From Verrucomicrobiota bacterium (GTDB lineage Bacteria; Verrucomicrobiota; Verrucomicrobiia; Limisphaerales; UBA9464), in contig CANIZL010000003.1 of assembly GCA_947471985.1 (NCBI GenBank), positions 64,747 to 117,758 on the forward strand: a stretch of 53,012 bases of DNA, in the 5' to 3' direction. A model generated the notes under the pieces. That model saw only the letters and a program-made list of their open reading frames with translations. It was not told where the DNA came from and did not search any database. Each line of letters starts with the position of its first letter. Positions within the stretch are counted from its first letter, which is position 1. Below are positions 45,418 to 53,012 of this stretch, in pieces. A program made the position numbers and the translations under genes.

Positions 45418-46391
45418 ATCACACCCGTCAGCGTCACCTGCTCCCGTTGCTAAACCACGCGACGCTCATTCTGTTTGCCCTGGTGCTCGCGGGGTTCGGG
45501 CTGTTGTCCCCGAAATTTCTCACCGCCGCCAATCTGTCCCATCTGCTGGTTCAGGCGTCGTCCACCGCCGTCATCGGCGTTGGCGTCACCTTCGTGCTGC
45601 TCACGGCGGGCGTGGATCTGTCGATTGGTTCCATCATGTTTGTTGCGGCCGCCGTGGCCGGAAAGCTGGCCCTGGGCGGCGCGCCGCTGGCGGTGACCTT
45701 GCCCGCCATCCTCGGTGTCGGAATGGTTTTCGGAGCGCTCAATGCGCTGCTGGTGACGCGGCTGGGCATCCTCGCCTTCATCGCGACGCTCGGCTCACTC
45801 TACGTCGGCCGGGGTTTCGGTCTCTGGCTCACGCAGACGCGGGCGATGAACCTGCCCGATAGCTTCCTCACGCTCGGCACGGTGCGGTTAGTCGGTGTCC
45901 CACTGCCACTGGTGATCAGCGGGGGCGTGGTGGCGGTCGCTCACATCGTGCTCACGCGGACCCCGTTCGGCCGGCAGATCTACGCGGTGGGGAACCATCT
46001 CGCGGCCGCCCGGAAGGCCGGCCTGAACACCCGTCGTCTACTGGCGACCGTGTATATTTTCAGCGGACTCTGCGCGGCCATCGGGGGCATCCTCTCGCTC
46101 GCGCAGCTGGGGGCGGTTTCGCCGACGTTCGGCACGAACCGCGAGTTCACGGCCATCGCCGCAGCGGTGTTGGGCGGCACCAGCCTCTTCGGTGGACGCG
46201 GGGGCGTCTTTCCGGGCACCGTCCTCGGTGCGGTACTCATCCAGAGCGTGGAGAACGGACTCGTCATCCTGAATGCCGACCCGTACCTGTATCCGCTGGT
46301 GACGGCGGGTATTATTTTCCTCGCGGTGCTGATCGACAGCACGCGGAGCCGGTTGATGGCCCACTGGGGCCAGCGGAAAATCTTCGTCTAG
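45414..46391 (+). CDS. CUT2 sugar ABC transporter permease 2
   Basis: The start ATG at 45414 overlaps the ATPase stop. The product has 325 residues and is a second RbsC-type permease, with VIGVGVTFVLLTAGVDLSIG, LGILAFIATLGSLYVGRGFG, PFGRQIYAVGNHLAAARKAG and AAAVLGGTSLFGGRGGVFPG. It differs clearly from permease 1 and is not a recent copy. Two unlike permeases around one ATPase also occur in other CUT2 systems such as the autoinducer-2 importer. ApnL starts 8 nt downstream. Confidence 0.9.
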   Translation: MNHTRQRHLLPLLNHATLILFALVLAGFGLLSPKFLTAANLSHLLVQASSTAVIGVGVTFVLLTAGVDLSIGSIMFVAAAVAGKLALGGAPLAVTLPAILGVGMVFGALNALLVTRLGILAFIATLGSLYVGRGFGLWLTQTRAMNLPDSFLTLGTVRLVGVPLPLVISGGVVAVAHIVLTRTPFGRQIYAVGNHLAAARKAGLNTRRLLATVYIFSGLCAAIGGILSLAQLGAVSPTFGTNREFTAIAAAVLGGTSLFGGRGGVFPGTVLGAVLIQSVENGLVILNADPYLYPLVTAGIIFLAVLIDSTRSRLMAHWGQRKIFV

Positions 46392-46399
46392 AAAACGTC

Positions 46400-48373
46400 A
46401 TGAGTTCGCGTTCGATCGCCTTTTTGGTCCACGGCACCGAATTGCCGGTCGTGGCCCCGACATTGCTTCGCGCGGGCCCGCTGTCGCTCGATTACGACAA
46501 CGGCGACCTCCGTTGCGTCAAGCTGGGTGAACGGGAAATCCTCCGCCGCGTCTACGGCGCGGTGCGGGATCGCCACTGGAACACCGTGGCCGGCATTCTT
46601 TCCGACAAACGCATTGAAGTATCCGATTCGGCGTTCCGGATCACGTACACGAGCACGCACCAAAAAGGGGGCGTGCAGTTCGTCTGGCACGCGGAATTAT
46701 GCGGCGATGCCGACGGCACGCTGAAGTTCACGTTCGACGGCGAGGCGCAGACGGATTTTCTGCGAAATCGGATTGGGTTGTGCGTCCTGCATCCCCTCCG
46801 CGACTGCGCCGGAGCCCGCGTCCGGGTGTGGTCGATCGACGGCGCGCACCAGGATCTGGTCTTCCCGGAGATCATCGCCGCGGAACAGCCGATCCGTGGA
46901 TTTACGGGCTTGGCCGGGCTCGTGCACGAAGTGGCACCGGGGCTTGAGGTGGAAGTGCGCTTCACGGGCGAAGCATTCGAAACGGAGGATCAACGCAATT
47001 GGATCGACGCGAGTTTCAAGACCTACGGCACGTCGCTGTCGTTGCCGTTCCCGGTCGAGGTGAAAGCGGGGACGCGGATTCGGCAGAGTGTTGAGGTCAG
47101 GCTTCGAGCGGCCGACCGGAGCCGCGGTGCGGCGGCGGATTCCCAGTACATGGAGTGCCGTCCGCGCCTCCTTTCACCAATGACGGCGGTTCAGGTGAAG
47201 ATTCCGACCGATGGCTGGTTGCGGCTTCCAGAGCTGGGGCTGGGATGCAGCAGCAACCGATCGCTGGACTACCATCCCAACTCGGCACGGTTTAAGGCTC
47301 TGCCGCTTTCGCATCTGCGATTTGACCTGTGGCTCGCCGACGGTGAATGGGGACATCATTTTCTGTGCGCGTTGTTGGAGTCTTCGACCCTCGGGCTTTC
47401 CTTGGAACTGGCCGTTCATCTTCCCAGCGCGGGGGAAGCGGGCGTCGCCGACTTGCAAGCTTGCCTCGGAACATACCGGTCTGGGACGTCCCACGTGAGG
47501 CTCAAGCGGATCCTCGCCTTTCGCGACGGCGAGAAGTCCACGACGCCGGCCACGCTCGCGAAGGTGCGTGAATTCTTCGGTCCTCTCGGCGTGCCCATTG
47601 GTGCCGGCACGAATGCCGATCTCTATCAGCTCAATCTCCAGCGTCCGCCGTCCGATGGCGACTTCATCAGCTGGTCGATGAATCCGCAAGTCCACGCCAG
47701 CGACACGCGGAGCTTAATGGAAAGTCCGGAGGCCGCTTCCGCGCAGGTCGCCAGTGTGAAGCACTATTTCCCAGGCATCCCGCTGGTGGTTTCGCCGGTG
47801 ACGCTCAAGCCGAGATTTAATCCCACGGCGACGGGACACGCTGGGACCGAACCCACGGACGAACTGCCGCCGGCGGTGGATCCACGCCAGATGTCGCTCG
47901 CGGGCGCGGCCTGGTTGGTGGGGATGCTTGCCGCGCTCGCGCCCAGCGGTGTCGAGAGCCTGACTTTTTTCGAGACCACGGGTTGGTGCGGCGTGATGGA
48001 GACGGCTTCAGGTTCAACATTACCTGAGAAGTTTCCCTCCTATGCGGGTCGGGTATTCCCCCTCTGGCACGTTTTTGCCGCGTTAAGCGGTTTCGACACG
48101 GTGGTCGCGGCGAAGGTCAGCGACCCGGGGCGGGTTGCCGCGTTGGCCGCGGGAGATCCGGCCGGGCGGCGACGTCTGATTCTGGCCAATCTCACGATGT
48201 CGGATGTCGACCTGGACCTGGCCGGCGCCACGGGAACGGTCCGGGTGCTCGAGGGTGCCAATGTTTCCCGCGCGATGCGCCACCCAGCGCAGTGGTGGCG
48301 TCGGCCGGCGGCTCCGCTTGCGGATCGCCTTCGGCTGTCCGCCTTCGCCGTCGCGTTTGTGGATGTGAGTTAG
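46400..48373 (+). CDS. apnL: D-apionolactonase (ApnL-like)
   Basis: The product has 657 residues and is cytoplasmic, with no signal peptide. It begins with a beta-rich domain (RAGPLSLDYDNGDLRCVKLG, then EILRRVYGAVRDRHWNTV, NRIGLCVLHPL and EDQRNWIDASFKTY). A TIM-barrel-like part follows (SHLRFDLWLADGEW, FGPLGVPIGAGTNADLYQLN, SMNPQVHASD). This text agrees with the ApnL family, which hydrolyses D-apionolactone to D-apionate, as I remember it. It supplies the step between ApsD and ApnO. The gene sits 8 nt after the transporter and 18 nt before the regulator. Confidence 0.78.
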   Translation: MSSRSIAFLVHGTELPVVAPTLLRAGPLSLDYDNGDLRCVKLGEREILRRVYGAVRDRHWNTVAGILSDKRIEVSDSAFRITYTSTHQKGGVQFVWHAELCGDADGTLKFTFDGEAQTDFLRNRIGLCVLHPLRDCAGARVRVWSIDGAHQDLVFPEIIAAEQPIRGFTGLAGLVHEVAPGLEVEVRFTGEAFETEDQRNWIDASFKTYGTSLSLPFPVEVKAGTRIRQSVEVRLRAADRSRGAAADSQYMECRPRLLSPMTAVQVKIPTDGWLRLPELGLGCSSNRSLDYHPNSARFKALPLSHLRFDLWLADGEWGHHFLCALLESSTLGLSLELAVHLPSAGEAGVADLQACLGTYRSGTSHVRLKRILAFRDGEKSTTPATLAKVREFFGPLGVPIGAGTNADLYQLNLQRPPSDGDFISWSMNPQVHASDTRSLMESPEAASAQVASVKHYFPGIPLVVSPVTLKPRFNPTATGHAGTEPTDELPPAVDPRQMSLAGAAWLVGMLAALAPSGVESLTFFETTGWCGVMETASGSTLPEKFPSYAGRVFPLWHVFAALSGFDTVVAAKVSDPGRVAALAAGDPAGRRRLILANLTMSDVDLDLAGATGTVRVLEGANVSRAMRHPAQWWRRPAAPLADRLRLSAFAVAFVDVS

Positions 48374-48391
48374 CCGCTTTCCGCCTTCCCG

Positions 48392-49387
48392 ATGTCCGCC
48401 TACGATCCCAGGGTGAAAGCCACCGCTGCCTGGAAGGCCTTGCTGGCCGCTTGCGCGAAGCTGCACTTCGAGCCGCACGACATCGCGGCTCAGCTCGATG
48501 CCCGCGGTCGCTACGAGGTCGCGCTTACGCCGGAGTTTCCGCTTTCGATCAAACTCTTCCGCTATACGTCGAAGCGACACACCCGGGGTGAGACCTGGCA
48601 TGAGCGGCTGGAATTGTTCATACCACTGGATGGGCCGGTGAAATTTCGGATGGGTGAACAGACCGTGTCGCTGGAGCGCGGTGAGGTGCTGGTGGTGGAC
48701 AACCTCAAGGTGCATCACGTGGTGGATTTCCCCGGCTTCGACACGCGGGCCATCGTGGTGAGTTTTCAGCCGGAGTTCGTCTATAGCCTCGGTTCGCCCT
48801 CGGGCGACTACACGTTTCTGCTGCCGTTCTACTCGAAGCTCGACCGGCGTCCGCACGTGTTGCGCGCCGGCGAGGAGGCGGCACCGACGCACGCGGCGCT
48901 GATGGCGTTGCTGCAGGCCTATTTTGCGAAGGACGAACCACAGTTCGTCCAGGCGGGCAGCAAGGCCTTCCTGCTGGCGCTGCTCTATCAACTCGCCCGG
49001 TGTTTTCGCGCCTCCGACGTGTTGAAGTGGGAGTTCATGCGCCAGCAACAACGCTCGCTCCGGCTGAAGAAACTCTTCGATCACATTCAAGCGCATTATG
49101 CGGAGAAGTTGTCTGTCGGTGCGGCGGCGAAGTTGGTGGCGATGAGCCCGGCGGCTTTCATGAAGGCCTTCAAGCAGGTCGCGGGCATGACGCTTGTGGC
49201 ATACCTCAATCATGTGCGTCTCGCTCGTGCGGCCCGGCTGCTTCGCGAGACTGACCGCAGCATTGCCGATATCGCGGCCGAGACGGGCTTCGCCGACCAA
49301 AGCTATTTTGACCGGAGATTCCGCGGCGCTTTCGGAGCGGCACCCAGCGTTTTTCGCAATCGGGTGGAAACGGCGGATAAGGATTGA
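48392..49387 (+). CDS. AraC-family transcriptional regulator
   Basis: The product has 331 residues. A cupin-like sensor domain (about 60-160: HERLELFIPLDGPVKFRMG, SLERGEVLVVDNLKVHHVV) precedes a C-terminal double helix-turn-helix (about 225-325). The latter has LSVGAAAKLVAMSPAAFMKAF, YLNHVRLARAARLLRETDRS and IADIAAETGFADQSYFDRRF. It is the last gene of the apiose run and starts 18 nt after ApnL, so it probably autoregulates and activates the locus on binding apiose or a pathway intermediate. The binding site was not identified. Confidence 0.88.
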   Translation: MSAYDPRVKATAAWKALLAACAKLHFEPHDIAAQLDARGRYEVALTPEFPLSIKLFRYTSKRHTRGETWHERLELFIPLDGPVKFRMGEQTVSLERGEVLVVDNLKVHHVVDFPGFDTRAIVVSFQPEFVYSLGSPSGDYTFLLPFYSKLDRRPHVLRAGEEAAPTHAALMALLQAYFAKDEPQFVQAGSKAFLLALLYQLARCFRASDVLKWEFMRQQQRSLRLKKLFDHIQAHYAEKLSVGAAAKLVAMSPAAFMKAFKQVAGMTLVAYLNHVRLARAARLLRETDRSIADIAAETGFADQSYFDRRFRGAFGAAPSVFRNRVETADKD

Positions 49388-49569
49388 ACAGACTGGTTTT
49401 GATCGGAGCAATGTGCCGGATCCGGCCCTCTCGGATATTTTCGCAGGGGTCGGTAATTGGGAGCTGGCTTGCCAGTGTCATGCAGGGTGCGGTGACTTCG
49501 GTTGGAGTGGCGGGTCCGTTCCTCGGCAACCCCTTGCCAGTCGATGGAACCGGGTTGTAGGCTGACGCG

Positions 49570-50343
49570 GTGAAGTCCCGAGTGCCGATGTTGTTCCTGG
49601 CCGCAGCGCTGTTGGCGGCGGCTTGCCAATCCGGTTCCCGCGGCTTGTCCCGTACCTTGGTGAAACTGCCCACGCGAATCCTGTTTATTGGTAACAGCTT
49701 TACCTATTACAATGGCGGCCTGGAGAATCACGTGCGGGAATTGGCCGCCTCGGCGCGTCCGCCCATCCTTTGGCAAACCGATCGTGCCGCCAAAGGGGGC
49801 GCTACTCTGAAGATCCTCCAAGAACAGGGGTGGGTGCATGAGAAGATCCGGACGGGCGGTTATGATCTCGTCGTGCTGCAGGAGGACATCCCGGAGCTGA
49901 CCGAGCACACGGTGACCCCGTTTATGGAGCAAGTGCGACGCTTTGATGGGGAAATTCGCGGTGTGGGTGGCCGCACGGCCCTGTTCATGGCCTGGCCGTA
50001 TGAGCGCCTGAACTGGGTGAGCCTGCCTGAGATCGAGCAGGCGCATCGGGCCATCGGTCACGAACTGACCCTGCCCGTGGCGCCGGTGGGCCGGGCCTTT
50101 GAACGGTCGCTGAGATTGCGCCCCGGATTGCCCATGCTGGGTCCGGACCGGGAACACGAAACCCTTCACGGCACCTATCTCAGCGCCTGTGTCCTCCTGG
50201 CGACGATCCTGGGTGAGCGACCGCAAGGATTGACTTACTGCCCCACCGGAATCACGTCCGAAGAAGCTGCCTTTTTGCAAGGTGTCGCTTGGGATACGAC
50301 CCGGGAATGGACCGGACAGCGGTCGTCCGCTGGGCATCGGTGA
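49570..50343 (+). CDS. SGNH/GDSL-hydrolase-like lipoprotein
   Basis: The start is the GTG at 49570; an ATG at 49588 would leave a very short signal. The lipobox LAAAC gives lipidation at Cys19. RILFIGNSFTYYNGGL carries the block I nucleophile Ser43 (GNSFT). YDLVVLQEDIPEL and GGRTALFMAWPYE are the central strands, and LHGTYLSACVLLATI carries the likely catalytic His. The product has 257 residues. Proteins of this type include esterases and acetylesterases of cell-wall sugars; the substrate is unknown. A decayed partial copy of this gene lies at 51058-51360. Confidence 0.8.
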   Translation: MKSRVPMLFLAAALLAAACQSGSRGLSRTLVKLPTRILFIGNSFTYYNGGLENHVRELAASARPPILWQTDRAAKGGATLKILQEQGWVHEKIRTGGYDLVVLQEDIPELTEHTVTPFMEQVRRFDGEIRGVGGRTALFMAWPYERLNWVSLPEIEQAHRAIGHELTLPVAPVGRAFERSLRLRPGLPMLGPDREHETLHGTYLSACVLLATILGERPQGLTYCPTGITSEEAAFLQGVAWDTTREWTGQRSSAGHR

Positions 50344-50446
50344 GGGCAACGCCGGTATGCTGGGGTTGCAGTGGTTGCCAAGCGGGGGCGGGGGTAAAAG
50401 CGAGCTGTGACCGTTGGTTTCTTAAAATTTCGAGAAATGTCGAATC

Positions 50447-51022
50447 ATGAAAAGTGCTCCCGGCGCGAAAAAGACGTTGCCGCCCCAACAAACCGAGGAA
50501 CTGCTCGGCGCATTGAAAGGACGGTTTGATCGCCATCAGGCCCGGCATGCGGGTTTGGAATGGGCCAGGGTGCTGCAGCGCCTGACCGCCCATCTCGCGA
50601 AGCTGTGGCCGCTCCAGGAAATGGAACGTACCGGCGGGGAACCGGATGTGGTCGGTCAGGATAAGACCTCGGGCGAATTCATCTTCGTGGATTGTTCCGC
50701 GCAAAGTCCCAAGGGGCGGGTCAGTTTCTGTTACGACCGCGAGGCGTTGGATTCCCGGAAGGAGCATAAACCCAAAAACTGCGTCACGGATATGGCGGCC
50801 GACATGGGCATCGAACTGTTGACGGAGGAGGAATATTTCGCGCTGCAGAAACTGGGGGAATTCGATACAAAATCTTCGAGCTGGGTGAAGACGCCGGCGG
50901 ATATCCGCCGACTGGGTGGCGCCATTTATGGGGATCGGCGTTACGGCCGGGTTTTCATCGGCCACAATGGTGCTGAATCCTACTACAGCGGCAGAGGATT
51001 TCGCGGCTCGCTGAGAGTTTAA
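50447..51022 (+). CDS. DUF4256 domain protein
   Basis: The product has 191 residues. The text fits DUF4256: QQTEELLGALKGRFDRHQAR, a MERTGGEPDVVGQD block, FIFVDCSAQSPKGR, VSFCYDREALDSRKEHKP and VTDMAADMGIELLTEEEYF. The domain is full length and ends after ADIRRLGGAIYGDRRYG. There is no signal peptide. The function of the family is unknown. It sits between the intact SGNH gene and its decayed copy, as if inserted or captured in a duplication. Confidence 0.83.
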   Translation: MKSAPGAKKTLPPQQTEELLGALKGRFDRHQARHAGLEWARVLQRLTAHLAKLWPLQEMERTGGEPDVVGQDKTSGEFIFVDCSAQSPKGRVSFCYDREALDSRKEHKPKNCVTDMAADMGIELLTEEEYFALQKLGEFDTKSSSWVKTPADIRRLGGAIYGDRRYGRVFIGHNGAESYYSGRGFRGSLRV

Positions 51023-51057
51023 AGACCGACACGACGTCCCTGAATCGATTCCTACTG

Positions 51058-51360
51058 GTGAGCGCCAAGGATCTCGTGGTGTTTCGCGAAGAAATCACGG
51101 AGCGGACGGATCACATGGGGATTCCAAAGCAGGAACGGGCGCTGAAGGAATGCCCCGGATTGCCGAGGCTGGGAACGGACCGGGAATACGGGACGCTAGG
51201 CGGCACTAAGCTCAGCGCCGGCGTCATCCTCGCAACGATCCAGAGTGAGCGCCCGTCGCGATTGACACAATGCCCGGCCGGAATTTCGCCCGTTGAAGCC
51301 ATCCTTCGGTAGGGTGTTGCGAGGGAAAGGGCCAGCGCAGCGGCCGTCTGGCGGGCATGA
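51058..51360 (+). pseudogene. Decayed, internally deleted copy of the SGNH lipoprotein gene
   Basis: The frame 51058-51312 matches the SGNH gene in two separated blocks. KDLVVFREEITERTDH parallels YDLVVLQEDIPELTEH. PGLPRLGTDREYGTLGGTK and GVILATIQSERP parallel PGLPMLGPDREHETLHGTY and CVLLATILGERP. The middle of the gene is deleted and the N-terminal block with the nucleophile is missing. The likely catalytic His in LHGTY has become Gly. After the stop at 51312 the nucleotide similarity continues for about 45 bp (GGTGTTGC, GCGGCCGTC). Confidence 0.75.
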
Positions 51361-51519
51361 TCCATAACGGGAAATCAACAATCACCGCCTGCGCCATGGG
51401 TCCCAATGGGATGGGTCTTTTGAGGGTGAATAATGCCCGCTGTGTCCGGGGGCAATGGATCAGGTGCGGGCTATGTGCTGGCTGTCGGAGTCGCACTCGT
51501 GGCCGGATGAAAAGGTTGC

Positions 51520-51723
51520 TTACTTTTTATATTCCAAAATATCACCGGGTTGACACTCCAAAGTGTGGCAAATTGCCTCCAGCGTCGAGAAGCGGATGGC
51601 CTTGGCTTTCCCGTTTTTTAAAATGGAGACATTGGCCATCGTTATGCCGACTTTCTCGGCGAGCTCGGTGACGCTCATTTTGCGCCTCGCCAGCATGACG
51701 TCGATGTTGATGATGATTGCCAT
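51520..51723 (-). CDS. Small XRE-family (Cro/CI-type) regulator
   Basis: The product has 67 residues and is almost entirely one helix-turn-helix domain: LARRKMSVTELAEKVGITMA, then NVSILKNGKAKAIRFSTLEA and ICHTLECQPGDILEY. This is the YozG-like type regularly encoded next to DUF2975 proteins. It lies 10 nt downstream of the DUF2975 gene on the minus strand. It probably represses its own operon. Confidence 0.88.
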   Translation of the reverse strand: MAIIINIDVMLARRKMSVTELAEKVGITMANVSILKNGKAKAIRFSTLEAICHTLECQPGDILEYKK

Positions 51724-51733
51724 GGAATTCTTA

Positions 51734-52210
51734 TTACACCGTTAATTCGTTCTCGGATTTTATGTCCACGGCATTTTGGAGAATCCGTTCAAACACCGCC
51801 GCTGCGGTGGCAACCACGATCGAACCGAAAGTGATGAGAATGCCTATAACAACTCCGCCGGCCCGGTCGTCCGAGTCGCCCAGCATGATGAAGAGTTCTC
51901 CTCCCACGCCAAAGCCGATAATTGTCATCGCGCAATACTTTATTGTCCGCATCGCTTTGACAGCCGCATGCGAGAAGACCCTGTTCCTTCCGACATATCC
52001 CAGCAATCTGGATGCCTGAAAAATCGCCACGAAAAATGGAATCGACGCGGCGTATGCATAGGCCAAAAAGGGGTCCTTGAAGTAAATTTCAAAAAGCGTC
52101 GCATGCGCATTCCGGCCCTCGGTGTGTGGCTCCCACAGTAGCAGGGTCAGGGCGCCGATACCGATGAGCACAATGACTCCCTGAAGAAATGATGTGGCCC
52201 TTCTTTTCAT
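51734..52210 (-). CDS. DUF2975 membrane protein
   Basis: The product has 158 residues and four predicted membrane helices: about 8-26 (FLQGVIVLIGIGALTLLLW), 48-68, 90-110 (YCAMTIIGFGVGGELFIML) and 118-140. The helix-loop pattern and the downstream XRE partner match DUF2975/XRE pairs. The function is unknown. The promoter region upstream contains AT-rich direct repeats. Confidence 0.82.
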   Translation of the reverse strand: MKRRATSFLQGVIVLIGIGALTLLLWEPHTEGRNAHATLFEIYFKDPFLAYAYAASIPFFVAIFQASRLLGYVGRNRVFSHAAVKAMRTIKYCAMTIIGFGVGGELFIMLGDSDDRAGGVVIGILITFGSIVVATAAAVFERILQNAVDIKSENELTV

Positions 52211-52502
52211 GGTTCGTTCGTTTAGAAAACTACCTTGGCACCCTAAATTATTGTTTATCGTTTATCAATGTATGTTTATTGTTTTTCGAAAAAAAGATCA
52301 CGATCATCGCGACGATGTGGCGGTCATGTCCCTCGCCGCCGTGGTCGACGGAATTTGGCGGCGGCGCGTGACCGGGCGGAGGAATTGAAAAGGCTCGGCA
52401 GCGTAAAGTCGTTGGTGTTGGAATTGCACAAATAAACACAAAGGGACGGGTCATTTGAAAATAAAGTGTGGACTGGGATTTTGGATTGGATAGGGTTTGG
52501 GT
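52211..52502. promoter_or_regulatory. Region between DUF2975 and the transposase: AT-rich direct repeats and a GC hairpin
   Basis: TTATTGTTT occurs at 52248-52256 and 52276-52284 (28 bp apart), with TTTATC twice in between. This is 38-75 bp before the DUF2975 start and is a candidate operator for the small XRE regulator. CGCCGCC (52334-52340) and GGCGGCG (52357-52363) form a 7-bp hairpin nearer the transposase. GGGACGGGTCATTTGAAAAT near 52444 is a text I loosely associate with flanks of IS200-like transposases. Confidence 0.4.
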
Positions 52503-53012
52503 ATGCGACAGGCGCGGATGAAGGTGAGTTCGGAGGGGGATCGTGCGGTGTACCATTGCGTTTCGCGGGTGGTGGACCGGCGGTACATCTTTGGGGACGG
52601 GGAGAAGGAGAAGTTTGTGCAGTTCCTGCGGGAGTATGAGCAATTCTGCGGGGTGGAGGTGCTGACGTTCTGCGTGATGTCGAATCACTTCCATGTGCTG
52701 GTGGAGGTGCCGAAGCGACCAGAGGTCCTGCCGGACGGGGAAGAAGTACTACGCCGATTGAAAGGCTTGTCCGGCGCCGCCATCACGGCGGGGAAGGCGG
52801 GTCAGATGCTGGCGATGTTCGCCGCCGCGAAGGACGAAAAGGGCGCAGCCGAGTATCTGGAACAATTCCACCGCCGGATGTGGGATGTGAGCGAATTCAT
52901 CAAACTGCTGAAACAACGTTTCACGCAGTGGTACAACGGGAAAATGGGCCGAAAAGGCACGTTGTGGGAAGATCGCTTCAAGAGTGTGCTGGTGGAAGGG
53001 GAAGGGGATCCC
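52503..53012 (+). mobile_element. RAYT/IS200-like Y1 transposase, 3' end outside window
   Basis: The ATG at 52503 opens a frame that continues to the last base without a stop (170 codons), so the gene is cut by the right edge. VYHCVSRVVDRRYIFGD is the usual N-terminal strand of the Y1 transposase domain. CVMSNHFHVLVEVP carries the HUH metal motif, H62-F-H64. RKGTLWEDRFKSVLVE is the conserved block toward the end of the catalytic domain. These features fit REP-associated tyrosine transposases, a domesticated branch of the IS200/IS605 group. It is coded with high GC like its neighbours, so there is no sign of recent arrival. Confidence 0.85.

Noticed and set aside
49415-49426. GCCGGATCCGGC 12-bp palindrome after the AraC gene
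   Set aside because: There is no T-tract, spacer or second copy, and short GC palindromes are expected at this base composition.
1-53012. tRNA, rRNA, CRISPR array, prophage or integrative element
   Set aside because: No regularly spaced repeat array, integrase, tail or capsid text or tRNA-like clover pattern was seen; the only mobile gene is the RAYT at the right edge.

Overview
The window looks like a chromosomal segment of a soil or freshwater Verrucomicrobiota, perhaps the Pedosphaera/Limisphaera side. The evidence is a high GC content, very large secreted proteins ending in an FYRL/FLRLR-type C-terminal module, a lamin-tail-domain plus CotH fusion, a PQQ-dehydrogenase/PKD/cytochrome c fusion, a DUF4331 cluster, and intergenic repeats of a kind I associate with this phylum. 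This placement is an inference. I see no rRNA, tRNA, CRISPR array or prophage.

Layout. 1-5380: two divergent genes for large secreted proteins; the first runs off the left edge, and the second carries a recent internal duplication and ends at a strong terminator. 5696-8302: a three-gene nitrate/sulfonate/bicarbonate-type ABC importer, followed by a convergent small membrane protein. 9037-11892: a PQQ sugar dehydrogenase/cytochrome c fusion, followed by a hairpin and degenerate 47-bp tandem repeats. 12296-18643: a 2115-residue lamin-tail/CotH protein. 18652-22725 (minus): a very large exported protein resembling a polysaccharide lyase. 22893-27179 (minus): HupE/UreJ-like membrane protein, TPR protein and DUF4331 protein, divergent from an ECF sigma factor and its cupin anti-sigma factor (27521-28929). 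A GGTTGTT heptamer microsatellite lies between the two groups. 29316-29958: a PIN toxin with an overlapping 54-residue partner. 30578-33778: a protein strikingly like the regulatory alpha subunit of animal phosphorylase kinase.

The most coherent system is 34186-49387, a tightly coupled run of 13 genes that I read as a D-apiose utilisation locus. A secreted GH140-like apiosidase releases apiose, the branched pentose of rhamnogalacturonan II and apiogalacturonan. A ribose-type ABC importer (lipoprotein, two permeases, one ATPase) takes it up. ApsD oxidises it to the lactone, ApnL opens the lactone, ApnO makes 3-oxo-isoapionate and OiaC decarboxylates this to L-erythrulose. An AraC regulator closes the run. 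Two secreted beta-propeller proteins and a NIPSNAP protein sit between the apiosidase and ApsD and have no assigned place in the known pathway. No erythrulose kinase or isomerase is in the window.

49570-53012 is less ordered: an SGNH-like lipoprotein, a DUF4256 protein, a decayed partial second copy of the SGNH gene, a DUF2975/XRE pair, and a RAYT/IS200-like transposase cut by the right edge. Several intergenic stretches carry long hairpins that could belong to this RAYT class. That link is a hypothesis only.
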